Source: Primula veris
Lineage: Eukaryota > Streptophyta > Magnoliopsida > Ericales > Primulaceae
Assembly (NCBI GenBank): GCA_963682055.1
Contig: OY821746.1
Location: forward strand, 23,068,481 to 23,132,480
DNA: 64,000 nt
Direction: 5' to 3'
The position numbers and the translations under genes are program-made. The notes beneath the pieces were generated by a model. That model searched no databases. It was not told the DNA's origin and was given only the letters and a program-made list of their open reading frames with translations. Position 1 is the first letter of the stretch; every line of letters starts with the position of its first letter. This document shows positions 13,171-25,739 of this stretch, in pieces.

Positions 13171-13654
13171 TTCTGAGAGGTAAAATGTTCGGGGAACGTC
13201 TAACGACTTCTATAACCTTGTGAGCGGGATTTAAAATGGAGGGTGGGTTAGTTCATCAAAAACACATAATCTGTGGTCTGAATAGTACTAATAGTATGAC
13301 CTTCAAATGATGCAACCAAATGAGGTCGTATGGAACACTGGGGTAAGGACGTGCATGTCATACATTTTGAATTTGCAAAGCAGACCGCGGTCGTTTGAAA
13401 AAAATTGTGGGCATTTTTAAAACTAACGGAGTCATTTAAAGACGTTTATGATCATTTGAAAACAATTTGTGTTATTTGAAAATGGCATGTGGTCATTACT
13501 ATAATTATTACATACGGTTTGAGTGAGATCTACGTTAGATGTGTGCAGTTTTCTAATTTTAGAGATTTCGGATAGTGATATAAAAGGCTAGGGACCTCTT
13601 AGTAAAATAATAAGCTACAAAGTAACAAAATTGGTCCTTAATGCTTTGAATTTC

Positions 13655-13870
13655 GTTGTTGATGATGAGCATAAGGATATGTGTTAAAAAGAGATTTTAC
13701 GATGTGCCGTTTAGAGTGAGAGATGATCAACCCCAACTTAGCCTCCATTTACGAGTTGTTTACTTGTTCGGTGCTTCACTTGGGAAATCTTTATGAGAGA
13801 AAGAGAGGTGGTTTAAGCAAAAGTTAATAAACATCGTTTTTACGATTTGGTCACTAGAGAATCTAGTTTC
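13655..13870 (-). pseudogene. Decayed duplicate of the uL1 gene 5' end
   Basis: The segment is collinear with 12295-12520, which holds the uL1 5' leader, start codon and first codons. Shared runs include GATTTTACGATGTG, CATTT-CGAGTTGTTT and TTTTTACGATTTGGTC. An ATG remains at the matching place (about 13754, minus strand), and the following codons keep the RHIVKS stretch of the uL1 presequence, but the rest of the gene is absent. It lies about 1.35 kb upstream of the live gene in the same orientation. Confidence 0.75.
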
Positions 13871-14429
13871 TAGCTGTTTTGATCATTTGGTAAAATTAGA
13901 CATTTTCGCATACGAGTATGAATAATCTAATTGTAATGGTTAGTCTAATGATAGTTGTATGGTAAATGGAACTGGAAACGGAAACGTGAAACATGAGAAA
14001 AATGAAAAAAAAATCTAAATTTCATACGTGAAATAATAGAAAGCGGGAAGCGGAAAACAGGAATTTTGAAAGTGAAACGAGTTTCCCGCTAACTATCTAC
14101 CTGATCAAATGTTTTTTATGAATACAATAGATGTGAATGTTCAAAAAATACAATTCATTTAGTTTTAATTGTTATTACTCGTAAATAATCATAATCAAAT
14201 TTTTAGAAATAAAAAATAACAATGATAAATAGACCATTCTAAAAATTAATTCTAAAAATTTGTATTTTGTAAATCGTAAATAGTAGAATATTGAAATACT
14301 TGACTAAAAACTATATGTTCCGGTGAATATTTGATATTGTTCATGCCTTTTCTAGATGGGTGAAATCGCCAAATGTTTTCAATCAGATATGCTTGGAGTT
14401 GAATGTCTAATAGACTACATTGGACATGG

Positions 14430-14858
14430 TCTCTTTAGGGGGCAATATTTTCTGTGCTGTATGGGGTAAGTGGCGGCATCACGTGTCGTATAGCGTAAAC
14501 TAATAAAAAAACGATATTTTTGCATTTTGTTTGTGTGTATATAATCAATCGTATATATTTATGCAAGTATGAGTCGTTCAATTAATAAAACTTGTGTTTA
14601 TATATATTAAGAATTTTCAAAAATAAAATAGTTAAAATACTCTTATGGACACCAAACATTTAAAATAAAATATTAACAAAAAAAATATAAATTTACTTTT
14701 TATTTGGTTTCATCACACAATTTGAATAACATAGTTATCTTAAACATTTAAAAATATTCAAATCAATTTTTTAGCTAAAAACGTAACGTTTTTAACTATG
14801 CGGTATATGGTGCCGCAACTTACCCCATGCCACACCAAAGTGATGCCCGTCTCTTTAG
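14430..14858. mobile_element. Non-autonomous Mutator-like element with 9-bp target duplication
   Basis: The element at 14439-14849 (411 bp) is flanked by TCTCTTTAG at 14430-14438 and again at 14850-14858. The ends are inverted repeats: left GGGGCA...TATGGGGTAAGTGGCGGCA, right in reverse complement CGGGCA...CATGGGGTAAGTTGCGGCA. Long terminal inverted repeats with a 9-bp duplication are typical of Mutator-like elements. The AT-rich interior has no transposase. Confidence 0.8.
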
Positions 14859-14859
14859 C

Positions 14860-17169
14860 GTTGTAGTCCCCCGTCGGATTGTTCTTCTTCTAGCCCATGT
14901 ATTTTTTTGATATCGTCTATAAATTGGTGACTTTAAATTCTCAATGCGTACTTGACAACCATAAGAAGTCCGATTTTAAATTGAGGATACAAAGAAGGAT
15001 TTTTGAGTTCTTGAATACGTCACAAGAGGACTATTATATGGTTTTTACAGCTAATAAATTATCGGCTTTTAAGCTACAAGCGGACACACATACTTGTCTG
15101 ATCCAAATTAGAACAATATACTAACACTGTATGATCAAGAAAGCAAGGCAACTGAAAAAATGGTCGAAAATGCTGATAAAAGAAGGGCGGTCGGTAAAAT
15201 CCGAGTTTTTGTGGCCGAATTTGAGAGTCCAGGCTAATAAATTGAGGAACTTGGTGGAGAAAAAGAAGAATAAAAAGCTTTTTGTTTTTCCTCTTTAATC
15301 GAGCTTAACCAGGGATAGTTATTCATATTTGTGGATGAGTTTAGCGAGAGAAAATGGTTGGAATGTTCGCAACAGTCGCAATGCCAATTTAAAGTTGAGA
15401 TGACGAATAATAGTAACATCTCCAACACTTATGTAAGGACCAAATATCAATATCTTACGTATTTTTTATTCTTATTTTCGTGTGCAACTTAAGTCCTAAC
15501 ACACATTTTATTTAAAAATCCATATAAGTTTGTGTATAGTATATCCATGAAAATAATATAAACTTTTAGTCCGATTGCTGTAATTTGGCACACCTATTAA
15601 CAAAAGGTTGAACATTTTCATAACCCAGTATACAAGTTGATTTTGAGACAAGGTAGAACAATTTTTATATTTAAGTAATGGTATTCATGTGATATATTTT
15701 TATAATTTTTTTTAAGAAAATACCGACACACCCCTTCGAATAACCTCACACGTGTGGAGTGTGTGTAAAAGTTGTGTGTTTAGCATTATTCATATTTTTT
15801 TTTATCGTTTCACTGTTACGACTTGATTAATACTCAACTTGATTAATTTCCATTCTTATCTTCTAGCATTACTCAATTTTTAGACTCCTTACATAGGAAA
15901 AATTCAATTCAAACAAATGTTTTGAAAAGTAAACTTTACATTTGCTTTTGTACTAGTATGAGCCTAATAATGCATAATACGTTCCAGCTAGCTATAACTC
16001 GAACAAAAGACGGGTCTCCAAAAGTGGTTGGCAAACAATTTATAAGCGCAACAAGAATGAAGTTACAAGCTAGAACAAATAGTATAGAAGCGGGTTGGAG
16101 GGTAAATATATCGAGAATACTTATCTTAAATCACTAATAAATCTAAAATTTACACACGATTGTTAAAATGTGTCATGATCTTTTACTATGTGTAGGTTGA
16201 TCCAAGCCTTTACGGAGATACTCGCTTGTTTATCCGCACCGATGTAAGTCTTAGTTTCATAATGCTTTATATTTCTAGATTTATGACAGATTAATTATCA
16301 TTATTCATTAATTGTTTACCAATTTGGTGTTTATAGTGATAAAGAGTTTCATCTCAGTTTTTAAAAAAAATGTAGTGGGGAATGTACACGATCTCATTCA
16401 ATTGAGTAATCGTAACTTTGTAGTAGTATATTGCGTCTGATCATATATTCAATAGAATCACTAAACAATTTAACATGAATTAGAATGAAGTCTTGTAGCA
16501 TACTCACTAGGTGATTAATTAGTAGCTTTATGTGAACTTCGTTTATAACAACATGACCATGGGAACGGTAATTGGAATTTATTTTCCAATGAAAACACTA
16601 CTTTAATCGGATCTTGGCCTTGCGTATATTTACTAAATTGACAGATTTGGCCAATCGTGTCGAACGGGGTGGGGCTGCCTACTCTCCCTTAGGCACACCT
16701 CTAACCGCCGGTGGGTTTGGGAAATCATCCAGGACACCCTATTTGCAATGACACCATATATCGAATGAAACAATGGACCCCACCGACGTAGAAATATACC
16801 AAGATAACTATGTTTTTCATAAGTTTTGAGATCCAAACGCTTGAAGAACGATTCTTAATTCGTTGTTATGTCGACTTTGATATGGGGGAGATCTAGTTTG
16901 TATCACATTTTTTGCACATTTAATGCATGCAATCAAATATCAACGTTACCAAGCACTGCGGGTAATCCTCTCAATGTTTATTTGATTAATGTACCTTCTC
17001 GTCGAGTCTTGTGAGATAATGATCGTCGAAAGTCTTTAAAATTCACATGAGTTGATTCCTTTTAAAAAAAAAGAAATTGTTTTGTTGATGAGAATTTTTG
17101 GAGATATTCATCATCGACTGAGTACTTTAGAAACTAATTTTTGGAGATGAACTAAAACTTAAATATTTT
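14860..17169. other. Intergenic, no gene recognised
   Basis: Only short open frames without recognisable domains. The region near 15150-15430 has Lys/Arg-rich fragments broken by stops that may be transposon debris. No terminal repeats were found. Confidence 0.4.
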
Positions 17170-17174
17170 GGTTT

Positions 17175-17398
17175 TGTTGTGTGATATATTAGCTCGTTAT
17201 AGATATATATAGAGATATGTATAGATATAGAGAGAGATATGAGAGAGACAACAATAGAGTCTTTATTAATCAGAATGTATATGAATGAATGTAAAATACA
17301 AGACCGCTAACCCTCTTTATATAGATAGAGGGGTAGGGTTATAAGCCCACTTGGACCCATAAAGTACAAGCCCAATAGTCCAATAATATCCTACAACA
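17175..17398 (-). repeat. 3' LTR of the Copia element (left side)
   Basis: 224 bp, TGTTG...CAACA. It differs from the right LTR at four sites, near 17185, 17313, 17335 and 17391. In element orientation it contains TATATAAAGAGGG, a plausible TATA box. Confidence 0.93.
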
Positions 17399-17905
17399 CT
17401 CCCCCTTTGGACGTCTTGAATTCTTCGTCTTCATGCAGTCGATCTGAGTCGAGTTCATTCGCAATGCTAAACACATAAAAACCTTAGGGATGGAAAACCC
17501 AGTGTGGGACAAAACCGGTACTTAGGAGAAACTGTGTAGCCGAATGATATAGGCCGAAATTCCATGTAATTAACTAACCACAAAACAGTGTGCCTCATCA
17601 AAACCTTGTCAGAGCAAACCCAATGGGAAAATCTCTGATCGAAGGAAAAAGAGTGCAACAATGGTAGTAGTAGGGATCAACCACAAAACAGCTGCCTCAT
17701 CAAAACCTTGCTAGAGTAAACCCAGTGAGAAAAAATCTCTAGTCGAAGGACAAAAGAGTACACAGTGGTAAGAAGTATACAACAGGATACTCCCCATAAT
17801 TTCGGCAATCTTAAGTGAGGTATGATGGGAACGTGTCTCGCTAAAAACCTTGCCAAGGAAAACCCAGTGGGAAAAAACCTTGGTCTAAGGACAAAAAGAG
17901 TACAC

Positions 17906-20900
17906 GAGCATGCGACTGGATGCTCCCCCTCACTTGCACACGACAGGGTGCGAAGATTTCGACTAAGTAGTAATTAGTGCAATAAGCATTCACCTGGATG
18001 CTCCCCCTCACTTGCACACGACTGGGTGCAAAGATTTCATATTCCAAGAAAGAGTACGAGCATTCGACTGGATGCCTCATTTACTTACATACGACTGGAT
18101 GCAAGAAAATCTAACGTGGAATAGAACGAGCATTCAACTGGATGCTCTTAAACTTCATTTGTGAAGATTAATTTCGGCGAGAAATGCTAAATAGCATAAT
18201 GTAGTCATGTCTCTCTTGATCAATAACAACAAGTTGTCTTCTATGACAAGTGTTTTATCTGGATCGTGAGACAGAACATATGTAATTCAAATATGACTAA
18301 TACTAGCTCGAAGCCATATATACTCTCCAGTCGTCTCATAGAGCACGAATAGAACAGAGTGATTCACTTGGAGTCATTCCAAGACCTCCAAGATGTCGCC
18401 TTATTCCTAATGGTAAAGACATACCATGTTAGGAATATCCCTTATGCGGGTCTGATAAGTAACCGGCATCGGTATAACCGAAAAAGGGTTGCGTTAATTC
18501 GAGTACCGAAGGGGGTAGGTACACTCGATGACGCAAATGGGATAAACTAGCCCACTTCCAAAATTACCATAAGGTAAGGGAATGTGTCTTTAGTGCCATT
18601 TCGATGGCAGCGTGTTAGCGCGATGTTGTGTCGAGCTATACCATTCACAACAGACGAGATGTTCGTCCTAGCACATTAAACCAAGTACAATGATGCGCTT
18701 ATTGTACGTAGATATGAACATTATTGTTCAATATCTCTTCATCGTCTCATCAGGGACGGACTGGGTCTATATCAATGTCTAGTGATCGAACGATCATGGG
18801 AGAATCTGACGACTTAGCGTCATGATGACTAAAACGTCATAACACCTTCTGGGTGTAGTCTGAATCATGGACTTAGATTCAATATTTACGGGACTCAATC
18901 ATCAGGTTGAGTCACTACCGTGTCTTCCCAAAATCCTTCATCTCGAAGGCAAATCCAAAAATGGATCGCGTAATAAAACACGCAAGGGCATAATACTTGT
19001 TCAAGTATCCCAAGCTAATCAAGTACTCACTTAGGCGGGTATACCACATCCGCTCGGATTATATTAATCCATATAGTGAACGTCTCATTTAATTGAGATC
19101 GTGTTCCGTGGTCAGGAACTACTTGATTCAAGCATTATGAAGTCACACAGGGACCTTCATCTGTATCGCTTTGTCTAAATCCCCATAGAGATAAAACTGT
19201 GACCACATTCATGGCTGCATACTCAGTTTTTCGGAAACTACTAAACTGGTAAAGTAGGGGACTGTTATAATGTCCATTACGAGGAAATCAACCATCTCGT
19301 AATCAATTCCAAGGTGTGAGAGAAGCCTTGCGCTACTAGGCGAGCATTCTACAATCTCATTATTCTCATCACTTTTCCTTACGAATAACCAAATAAACGA
19401 ACTCATTTAACATTGGTGGTGTTGGATCTACAGGTCCGAACACACTTTCGCTAAGGAGTCTGCTTGGATTTTAAGTTTCCATTAGTACAGTCTATTCTCC
19501 GTTGACTTCAGGCAACGGTACATGGTTCTCTGTCATAATTTGCTCATATTATCAGTCGTCACCGAATATATGAATAAGTAATCAATGACAGTCTCATTTC
19601 GCTTCAATATCGTCTAAGATATCATGATCGACAGATATTTCAAGATTCTCAGAATGAGGAGGAATCACACATCTCCTAAATCCTTTGTAATCTCGTGCGA
19701 CAAACGAGTTTCAGTTCACCACCTCTGGGGCTGAACGAATTAAGAACCGGTCAACTTCCTCATATATTAGGAAGGACGATAGACTGACGGCCGACGGCAG
19801 CGTCATTTGCTTGGTGGGTTCGGCCAAAGCAACGTGTTACGACAGGAACACGGCGTCCGACAGGGACGTCTATCCTTGCAAGCATTTTGCAGCAGGTATA
19901 AATGATCTCGTGACATCTCATAAAGTCATTAAATGCGTCTGGCATTTAGTTAGACTTGAGGGAGTCTATGCACTTACTTATCACTAAGTGCAGTTTTGGG
20001 GATCAAGCTAAGACTGAGTGGGTTATGCCACGTTACTTCACGTCGTTCCTTATCAACGGTAACGTGCAAATCTCCCCCTAACGACGGGGAGAACAGTCTT
20101 AGCGATGTCACTTTCGCATATCATGCGGTAAAGAGATCGCTTGCCAAGGTTACTCTATCAAATGATAGGCAGGAGATTCATAATCGACTTATGTCCCCTT
20201 CAGAGGTCCATATTTTGAACGCTAGAACGGCTCAATCAAAATATTAATTAATCACTCTAAACACGCGTTAATATGAGACTTCTGTCTCATAACCAGTAAC
20301 CAGCTGGTACGCATATGGTGTTTGAGTGTCTATGGGCCTCATAACGGACCAATGCAGCAAAATAGCATAACCCCACACGGAAATATAAATCTTGGTGCGC
20401 AAGACCAAGAAATGCGTGCAATTATTTGCAGTCGCATCATCAAACTTTCCGTGAGTCCATTTGGGTCTGAACATAATCTGAACATAATCGACAGGATGTT
20501 CAATTTCAATTTCCAAACTCAGGTAATTCAAATCGAAATTTCGATTATTACTCTTCGGAATTATCAAGTCGACTAGACTTTTCAGGATAATCCGGATCAT
20601 GAGCCATCAACTTAATGATAGGGCTAAAAGTTTGGAAAGTGCTGCATTTATGTGGACAACATTAAAATGTGACCATATTGTCGATGCTTCAACCATAACC
20701 ATTTATATTTATAGTCCGTCTTATGGTTGGATAAGTCCACAATAACTCCTTCAATTCTTTACAAGAATTCTACGAGTTCATTTCGTAATCTTTACACATA
20801 CTAGTCTTTCAAAGTGAGCATTAATGGCATGAATTTCGGATTAATCGCGAAATATATTCTCAGAGAGAATCCAAATGCAATGCGATTATAAATCAAGAAT

Positions 20901-22570
20901 CGTCTTTTGACCCGGGAATATCTCATCCGGTCAATGCCACAATATCAAAATGCTCTTATCAATCGACGACAGGCGAATGATAGTACAGACAATCATGTCT
21001 TAGCATCTAAATCATTTATCATTTCGACGACAGGCGAAATGATAAGGTAACTTTAAATGCTTTAAAGAATGTGGTAGCAACCACTTGAAAGACATTTCAA
21101 CTCCTCTAAAATACGCTTTTGGTCGTATTGAATGGAGGCTATGTAAAGAAATTTTAATTCTTTCATGAGCTATTACCAGATAACACTGGTTTTCTCGAAT
21201 ATTTTATAACTCAACAAGATACGGCAGGACCTACATGAGTATAAGAACTCATATTTGACAAATCAATTTGGTTTTACCAAAGATTTTGATTTTGGAACGA
21301 CAGGTCCAGAATCATTGTCACTGAGTACTCTTTTAGGCAAGTAGTTGGTGAAATTATGTGGTACCGTGTTACCCACTATTTCCAAAAAAACCAACTACAC
21401 CACAAGTATTGCCTAAAATTTCATAATTTAAAGTTTGGTCACATTTGTCAAAGGAATTTGCTCAAAACACTTTAAATTATTTCGAGAAATTTCATAAACA
21501 GGCAAACCATAATCCAAAAGTATGTCCAAATGGAAAAAATCATAATCCAAATGGAAAAACATAATCCAGATGAGCGAAAAAATGGCTCAATGATTTATCA
21601 AAATCAATAGAGAAAGGTACCAAACTTATTTGAGCCACAAAACCGGGGGTCTCAAGAGTTTCCTTTCAGTTAGTTTTAACCACATTAACATCGGTTTTTT
21701 CACCTTTATAATAGTTATGAACTATTTAAGGAGTAACCGTGCATGACATTTGTCTTTATAGCATAGAGTTGCTTCATTGAGCATTATCTCTTGCTTTGTG
21801 ACAACGGGTCATATTGTTCCGTTCAATTACTGTCTTGGAGCCACAGGTTTTCGATTTTGACGATTGTCTAAAATTTCGCTTGGCTAAGCGATTCATCGGG
21901 ATCGCGACAGTTCGAGACAAATAACACTTGTCTCGATTATCGATTCGTGGAAAAAAAAATGTACACGAAGAGCATTAATATCAGGCAAACAATTCGCCAT
22001 TGACCCAATAGGATTAAAATTACTCACCGGGGTAATTTTCTTATCCAATAACAGATGGGCGATAAAGGAACATTGTGAATATAAATTCACAATACTGCTT
22101 ATGAAATACAATTTCCAAGCTAGTATTTTGGTGAAGGATTGCTCCAATATGTCAATTTCAGACATTTGTTCACCATAGACGTCATCACGTCTCAAATGTG
22201 GCGGCAGAATAAAATCAATGCCTTAGCATTCATCCTGATGGTAACAACAAACTCGTGTTTTACTCATCAAAGATGACATCCAAAAAAAAATTTGGGCATC
22301 ACATTTTCACACATCAGGGTGACTAACATGTGGTGACGGAATAACATCAACGTCTAAACAGTCATTTCGCAAGTATGTTTTACGATTTTTCTCATCATAG
22401 ATGGCATCCAACATGTGCTGGGAGTTCTGGATTATTTTTCATATAAAACGACTGGTTTATATGTTTATGGTTTGCACAAGCACAAACTTTTTTTCCGAAA
22501 CGACAGGTTCGAAAACATTAGTTTTGCTTCTCATGTGAATCGGTTCTCATTGATCGAACGACAGGTCGAT
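17906..22570 (-). repeat. Family of 18 small hairpins with a common 8-nt loop
   Basis: On the plus strand the loops read mostly (A/T/G)CGAC(A/T)GG, flanked by 4-11-bp inverted repeats whose sequences are unrelated to each other. Stem-loops at 17906-17925, 17932-17955, 17985-18002, 18011-18033, 18058-18078, 18083-18105, 18128-18147, 18892-18913, 19421-19441, 19499-19518, 19833-19852, 19852-19870, 20957-20982, 21016-21045, 21288-21313, 22441-22462, 22491-22515 and 22553-22570. The strongest is 21016-21045, a perfect 11-bp stem. The transcribed (minus) strand loop is CC(T/A)GTCGN. Some lie in the 3' noncoding part, others in former pol. Function unknown. Confidence 0.75.
18350..20600 (-). pseudogene. 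Degenerate Copia pol (integrase, reverse transcriptase, RNase H)
   Basis: On the minus strand, about 20600-20268 keeps the WGYAILL...TQTPY...LVTGYE pattern of the Copia integrase C-terminus. 19945-19760 keeps PDAFNDF...ARIDVPVGRR of the linker before reverse transcriptase. About 19440-19210 keeps VFGP, the FVRK-ENNEIV segment and GIDYE...VMD...SLVVSEKL of the reverse transcriptase finger/palm, with a frame change between them. About 18500-18400 keeps FGYTDAGYLSDPHK of RNase H. The pieces are in the usual order and spacing, but stops and frame changes separate them and no single open frame exceeds about 110 codons. Confidence 0.85.
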
Positions 22571-22965
22571 ACTGAAACACCAATTCGGCGAAACATACAT
22601 CACTATATAAACACACTCGGGGAAATTATTATTTAGTCAACCCCTTTCGGTAGCTCTATTTGAACACGACCAGGAAAGACGGTGAGGGGGGTGGGCACGA
22701 ATGCCTCTTAAAAACCGACCTCATTAGGAGAACGACTTCCGCCTTTATCTTTCCTAGACATCGTATCCAAATAGGTGAGCCTATTTGGGGAAGATTCATA
22801 ATTTTTCCAACTTAAATGTGAATATATACGATTTTCGCATTTTATATATGGCAATAATATTAACAGCATAGAGAATATTTATCTAGATTAACCACATATA
22901 TATAAACAGGCAGTAAATATATTTTAGGATCTATCTAATCATGCAGGAGATTTGGTGTTATAAAC

Positions 22966-23088
22966 AAATCAATTTAAGATTATCAATCAATCCATAAAGA
23001 TTCTAACATATCAAATCAAATCAATTTAAGATTATCAATCAATCCATAAAGATTCTAACATATTAAATCAAATCAATTTAAGATTATC
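22966..23088. repeat. 52-bp tandem repeat in the Copia leader
   Basis: Two complete units start at 22966 and 23018, and a partial third at 23070, each beginning AAATCAATTTAAGATTATCA. They lie between the 5' LTR and the first hairpins, in the leader of the element. Confidence 0.9.
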
Positions 23089-23987
23089 AATTAGATCTAA
23101 TCCAATAATTTACTGGCATTAACAAGATATCAATCAATTATCTATGTTTATTGTCATATTAATAATTCTATACATGGTAGTTTTAACATGCAAGCAAAAC
23201 AATATATTTTTAATTACCAATTAATTCTATATATGGTAATTTTTAACATGCAAAGTGGTTAAATATACATGGAAACATATCAATTTATTCAATTAACATG
23301 CAATTTTTATTCACTTGCCTTTTTAATAAATATATATATGCATGTGGGTGAATATTTAGACCGAATATTGACTTTTATAACACATATATACTGTTTTTAT
23401 ACATGTAATATACTACAGGGACTATCCGTGTAATTTCAGCAAACTATATATATATTTACAGCATTATTACTGCTTCAGTCCATAATTTCAGACAAGTTTC
23501 AGTTTAGTCCTTGAGTAATTTCCAGAATAGTTTACAGCTTTCAGAGAATTACAAATCAGTACATACGTTTCAGTTTGTTGCAAATTTAATCCGACAGATT
23601 AATACATGTTTTACAATTACATGATTTGGGTTATTTTGTATGATCTTATCAACAAATATGATTTTATAATCAACAATATGTGTGTTACGATCATATATAG
23701 TTATCCATACAAGTAACAAACTCTAATACACATGGATTATATACTACGGGATATTTATCATGTTTTAGTTATCCATAAAATAATACGTGCGATCACATAT
23801 ATGGAATAAATTAAGTTTTGAATTCGGTACCTTACGCACGGTATGTCGATGAAGGTCGATATAGCAAAACCCTAAAAACCCGGATAAAACTCAAGGTTTA
23901 TAAATACCCAATATCCATCCGTTTACCAAAAATCTCCAATATCCGTGAGCGTATATTCTATTCTTCGCGAGCAAAGTGCCGATAACG

Positions 23988-24211
23988 TGTTGTGTGACAT
24001 ATTAGCTCGTTATAGATATATATAGAGATATGTATAGATATAGAGAGAGATATGAGAGAGACAACAATAGAGTCTTTATTAATCAGAATGTATATGAATG
24101 AATGTAAAATACAAGACCCCTAACCCTCTTTATATAGATAGAGGGATAGGGTTATAAGCCCACTTGGACCCATAAAGTACAAGCCCAATAGTCCAATAAT
24201 ATCGTACAACA
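23988..24211 (-). repeat. 5' LTR of the Copia element (right side)
   Basis: Same 224-bp repeat as the left LTR. On the minus strand it is followed at once by the presumed primer-binding region. Confidence 0.93.
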
Positions 24212-24355
24212 GGTTTTAACTTTTAGTGGTATGAGCCTTAATTTTTACTATCTACTATTATGTACATTTGTATATACAACTAGATATATGAGTATGTATA
24301 CTAACAGTTTTTAAATGGAAAAAAATACATGTAGTTATATTGTCCTGTCTCATTT

Positions 24356-25266
24356 TAACGATTTATATAGCAGACAACCAAAGTTAACAATTGACGTACT
24401 GAACTATCATAATATTCATAATTCAGGTATTTCCGTTAATTTAGTTGGATGAAAGTTAGTTTCACTTTTCATTTTGGTCATATTATTTGTAACTTGTATA
24501 AATTTAATCATGTCTTTTCGAAAAATTACAATTTACAATCTTTCTACTAAAACACATACATATACATACATAATAAGTATTTCAGTTTAAAAAATATATT
24601 ATTTGATTAGATTTTCTTTGATTTTTTTTTCTAAAATGAAATATATATATATAACTTTTTTTTACACTTTTTCTAAAATGAAATTAAAATATTCATGAAA
24701 ATAAGTATATTTGTTATGAAAAAAAATATTCATGAAACGAAACTTAAGTTTTAGATTTATGACATTCGAGTAAAAATTATTTGAGCGTACATCACTATTT
24801 GAATAATTTCATGAAAAAACAGCAAAAAAATTGTTATTTTTTTCAAAAAAGTATTATTTTTGTAAATAGAATAAATTTGTTAAGTATTTATAATTTTTTC
24901 TTATACACAAACATCATCTATAATTTATATTATTTGCAATAATATGTATACATGCATTATATTATATATATATATATATATATATTCATACATTAATATA
25001 ACATATATATATGTGTGCGTGTATTATATACATACATATATATATATATATATATGATATAATTATATATTTTTTAATTTATACTAAAATGAGACATTTC
25101 AGAAAATTAATGATTACATTTATACAAGTTACAAAGAATATGACCAAAATGAAAACTGAAACTAACTTATATCCAACTAAATTAACGGCGGTACCTGAAT
25201 TGCGAACATTATGATAGTTCAGTACGTCAATTGTTAACTTTGGTAGTCTGGTACCTAAATCGTTAA
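24356..25266. mobile_element. 0.9-kb foldback-type element with arms of about 180 bp
   Basis: The left arm (24356 to about 24535) and right arm (about 25080-25266) are inverted copies with long identical runs such as CCAAAGTTAACAATTGACG and TACTGAACTATCATAAT. The interior is AT-rich with (AT)n runs at about 24964-24986 and 25035-25060. No transposase and no clear target duplication. It separates the Copia element from the FMN hydrolase gene. Confidence 0.8.
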
Positions 25267-25739
25267 CAACATGTAATACATTACACTAAACGTATTTTTT
25301 TTTCTTTTAAACTGAATTTACGAGATAATTCCACAGAAAATGTGTTAATTACACAAATATATTTTCAAATTTTATTAGGACCAATTTTAATTGATAAAAG
25401 AATACATTTTTCCAACAACATTTCCTAATAAAAAGCATTGAAGCGGTCCTTTTGTTATTTTGGTGAAAACAAAATAAGAATAATTCCAAGCTTTACAGAA
25501 TATGCCTTTTTTTTTAAAAATTTCATTCATTCTCTCCCACATTGCGTATCAAATACTCATTTTGCCAATTGGCCCATTTTTTCTTTGAGGGGGGTATCTA
25601 ATTCTTATTCCTCCACTATTTATACCAACTTTCTGTCTTACTACTATTAATACATTAATTAACATTACTAATAAACTCTGTTCTCATACATTTAGCATAT
25701 TATAACAGTCATTTGTTAGGGTCTCATATATATATATAT

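Larger units (their letters stand above)
17170..24216 (-). mobile_element. Full-length Copia LTR retrotransposon, Ale-like, defective
   Basis: Complete structure: target duplication GGTTT at 17170-17174 and 24212-24216; LTRs of 224 bp at 17175-17398 and 23988-24211 beginning TGTTG and ending CAACA. Orientation is minus: next to the right LTR, the reverse strand reads CGTTATCGGCACTTTGC, as a primer-binding region should, and next to the left LTR it reads CCAAAGGGGGAG, a polypurine tract. Pol relics on the minus strand resemble the Ale lineage of Copia in the order integrase, reverse transcriptase, RNase H, but stops and frameshifts break every domain. The LTRs differ at four positions by eye, so the insertion is young although the coding region is ruined, which suggests mobilisation in trans. 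The body is rich in hairpins (see separate entry). Confidence 0.93.

Noticed and set aside
17906..18147. Regularly spaced GCATxCGACTGGATGC words taken as a CRISPR-like array
   Set aside because: Units are themselves hairpins in the 3' noncoding part of a plant retrotransposon, spacing is irregular, and there is no repeat-spacer structure.
20322..20576. 84-codon plus-strand frame
   Set aside because: Antisense to the integrase relic of the Copia element; the minus-strand reading has recognisable integrase residues.
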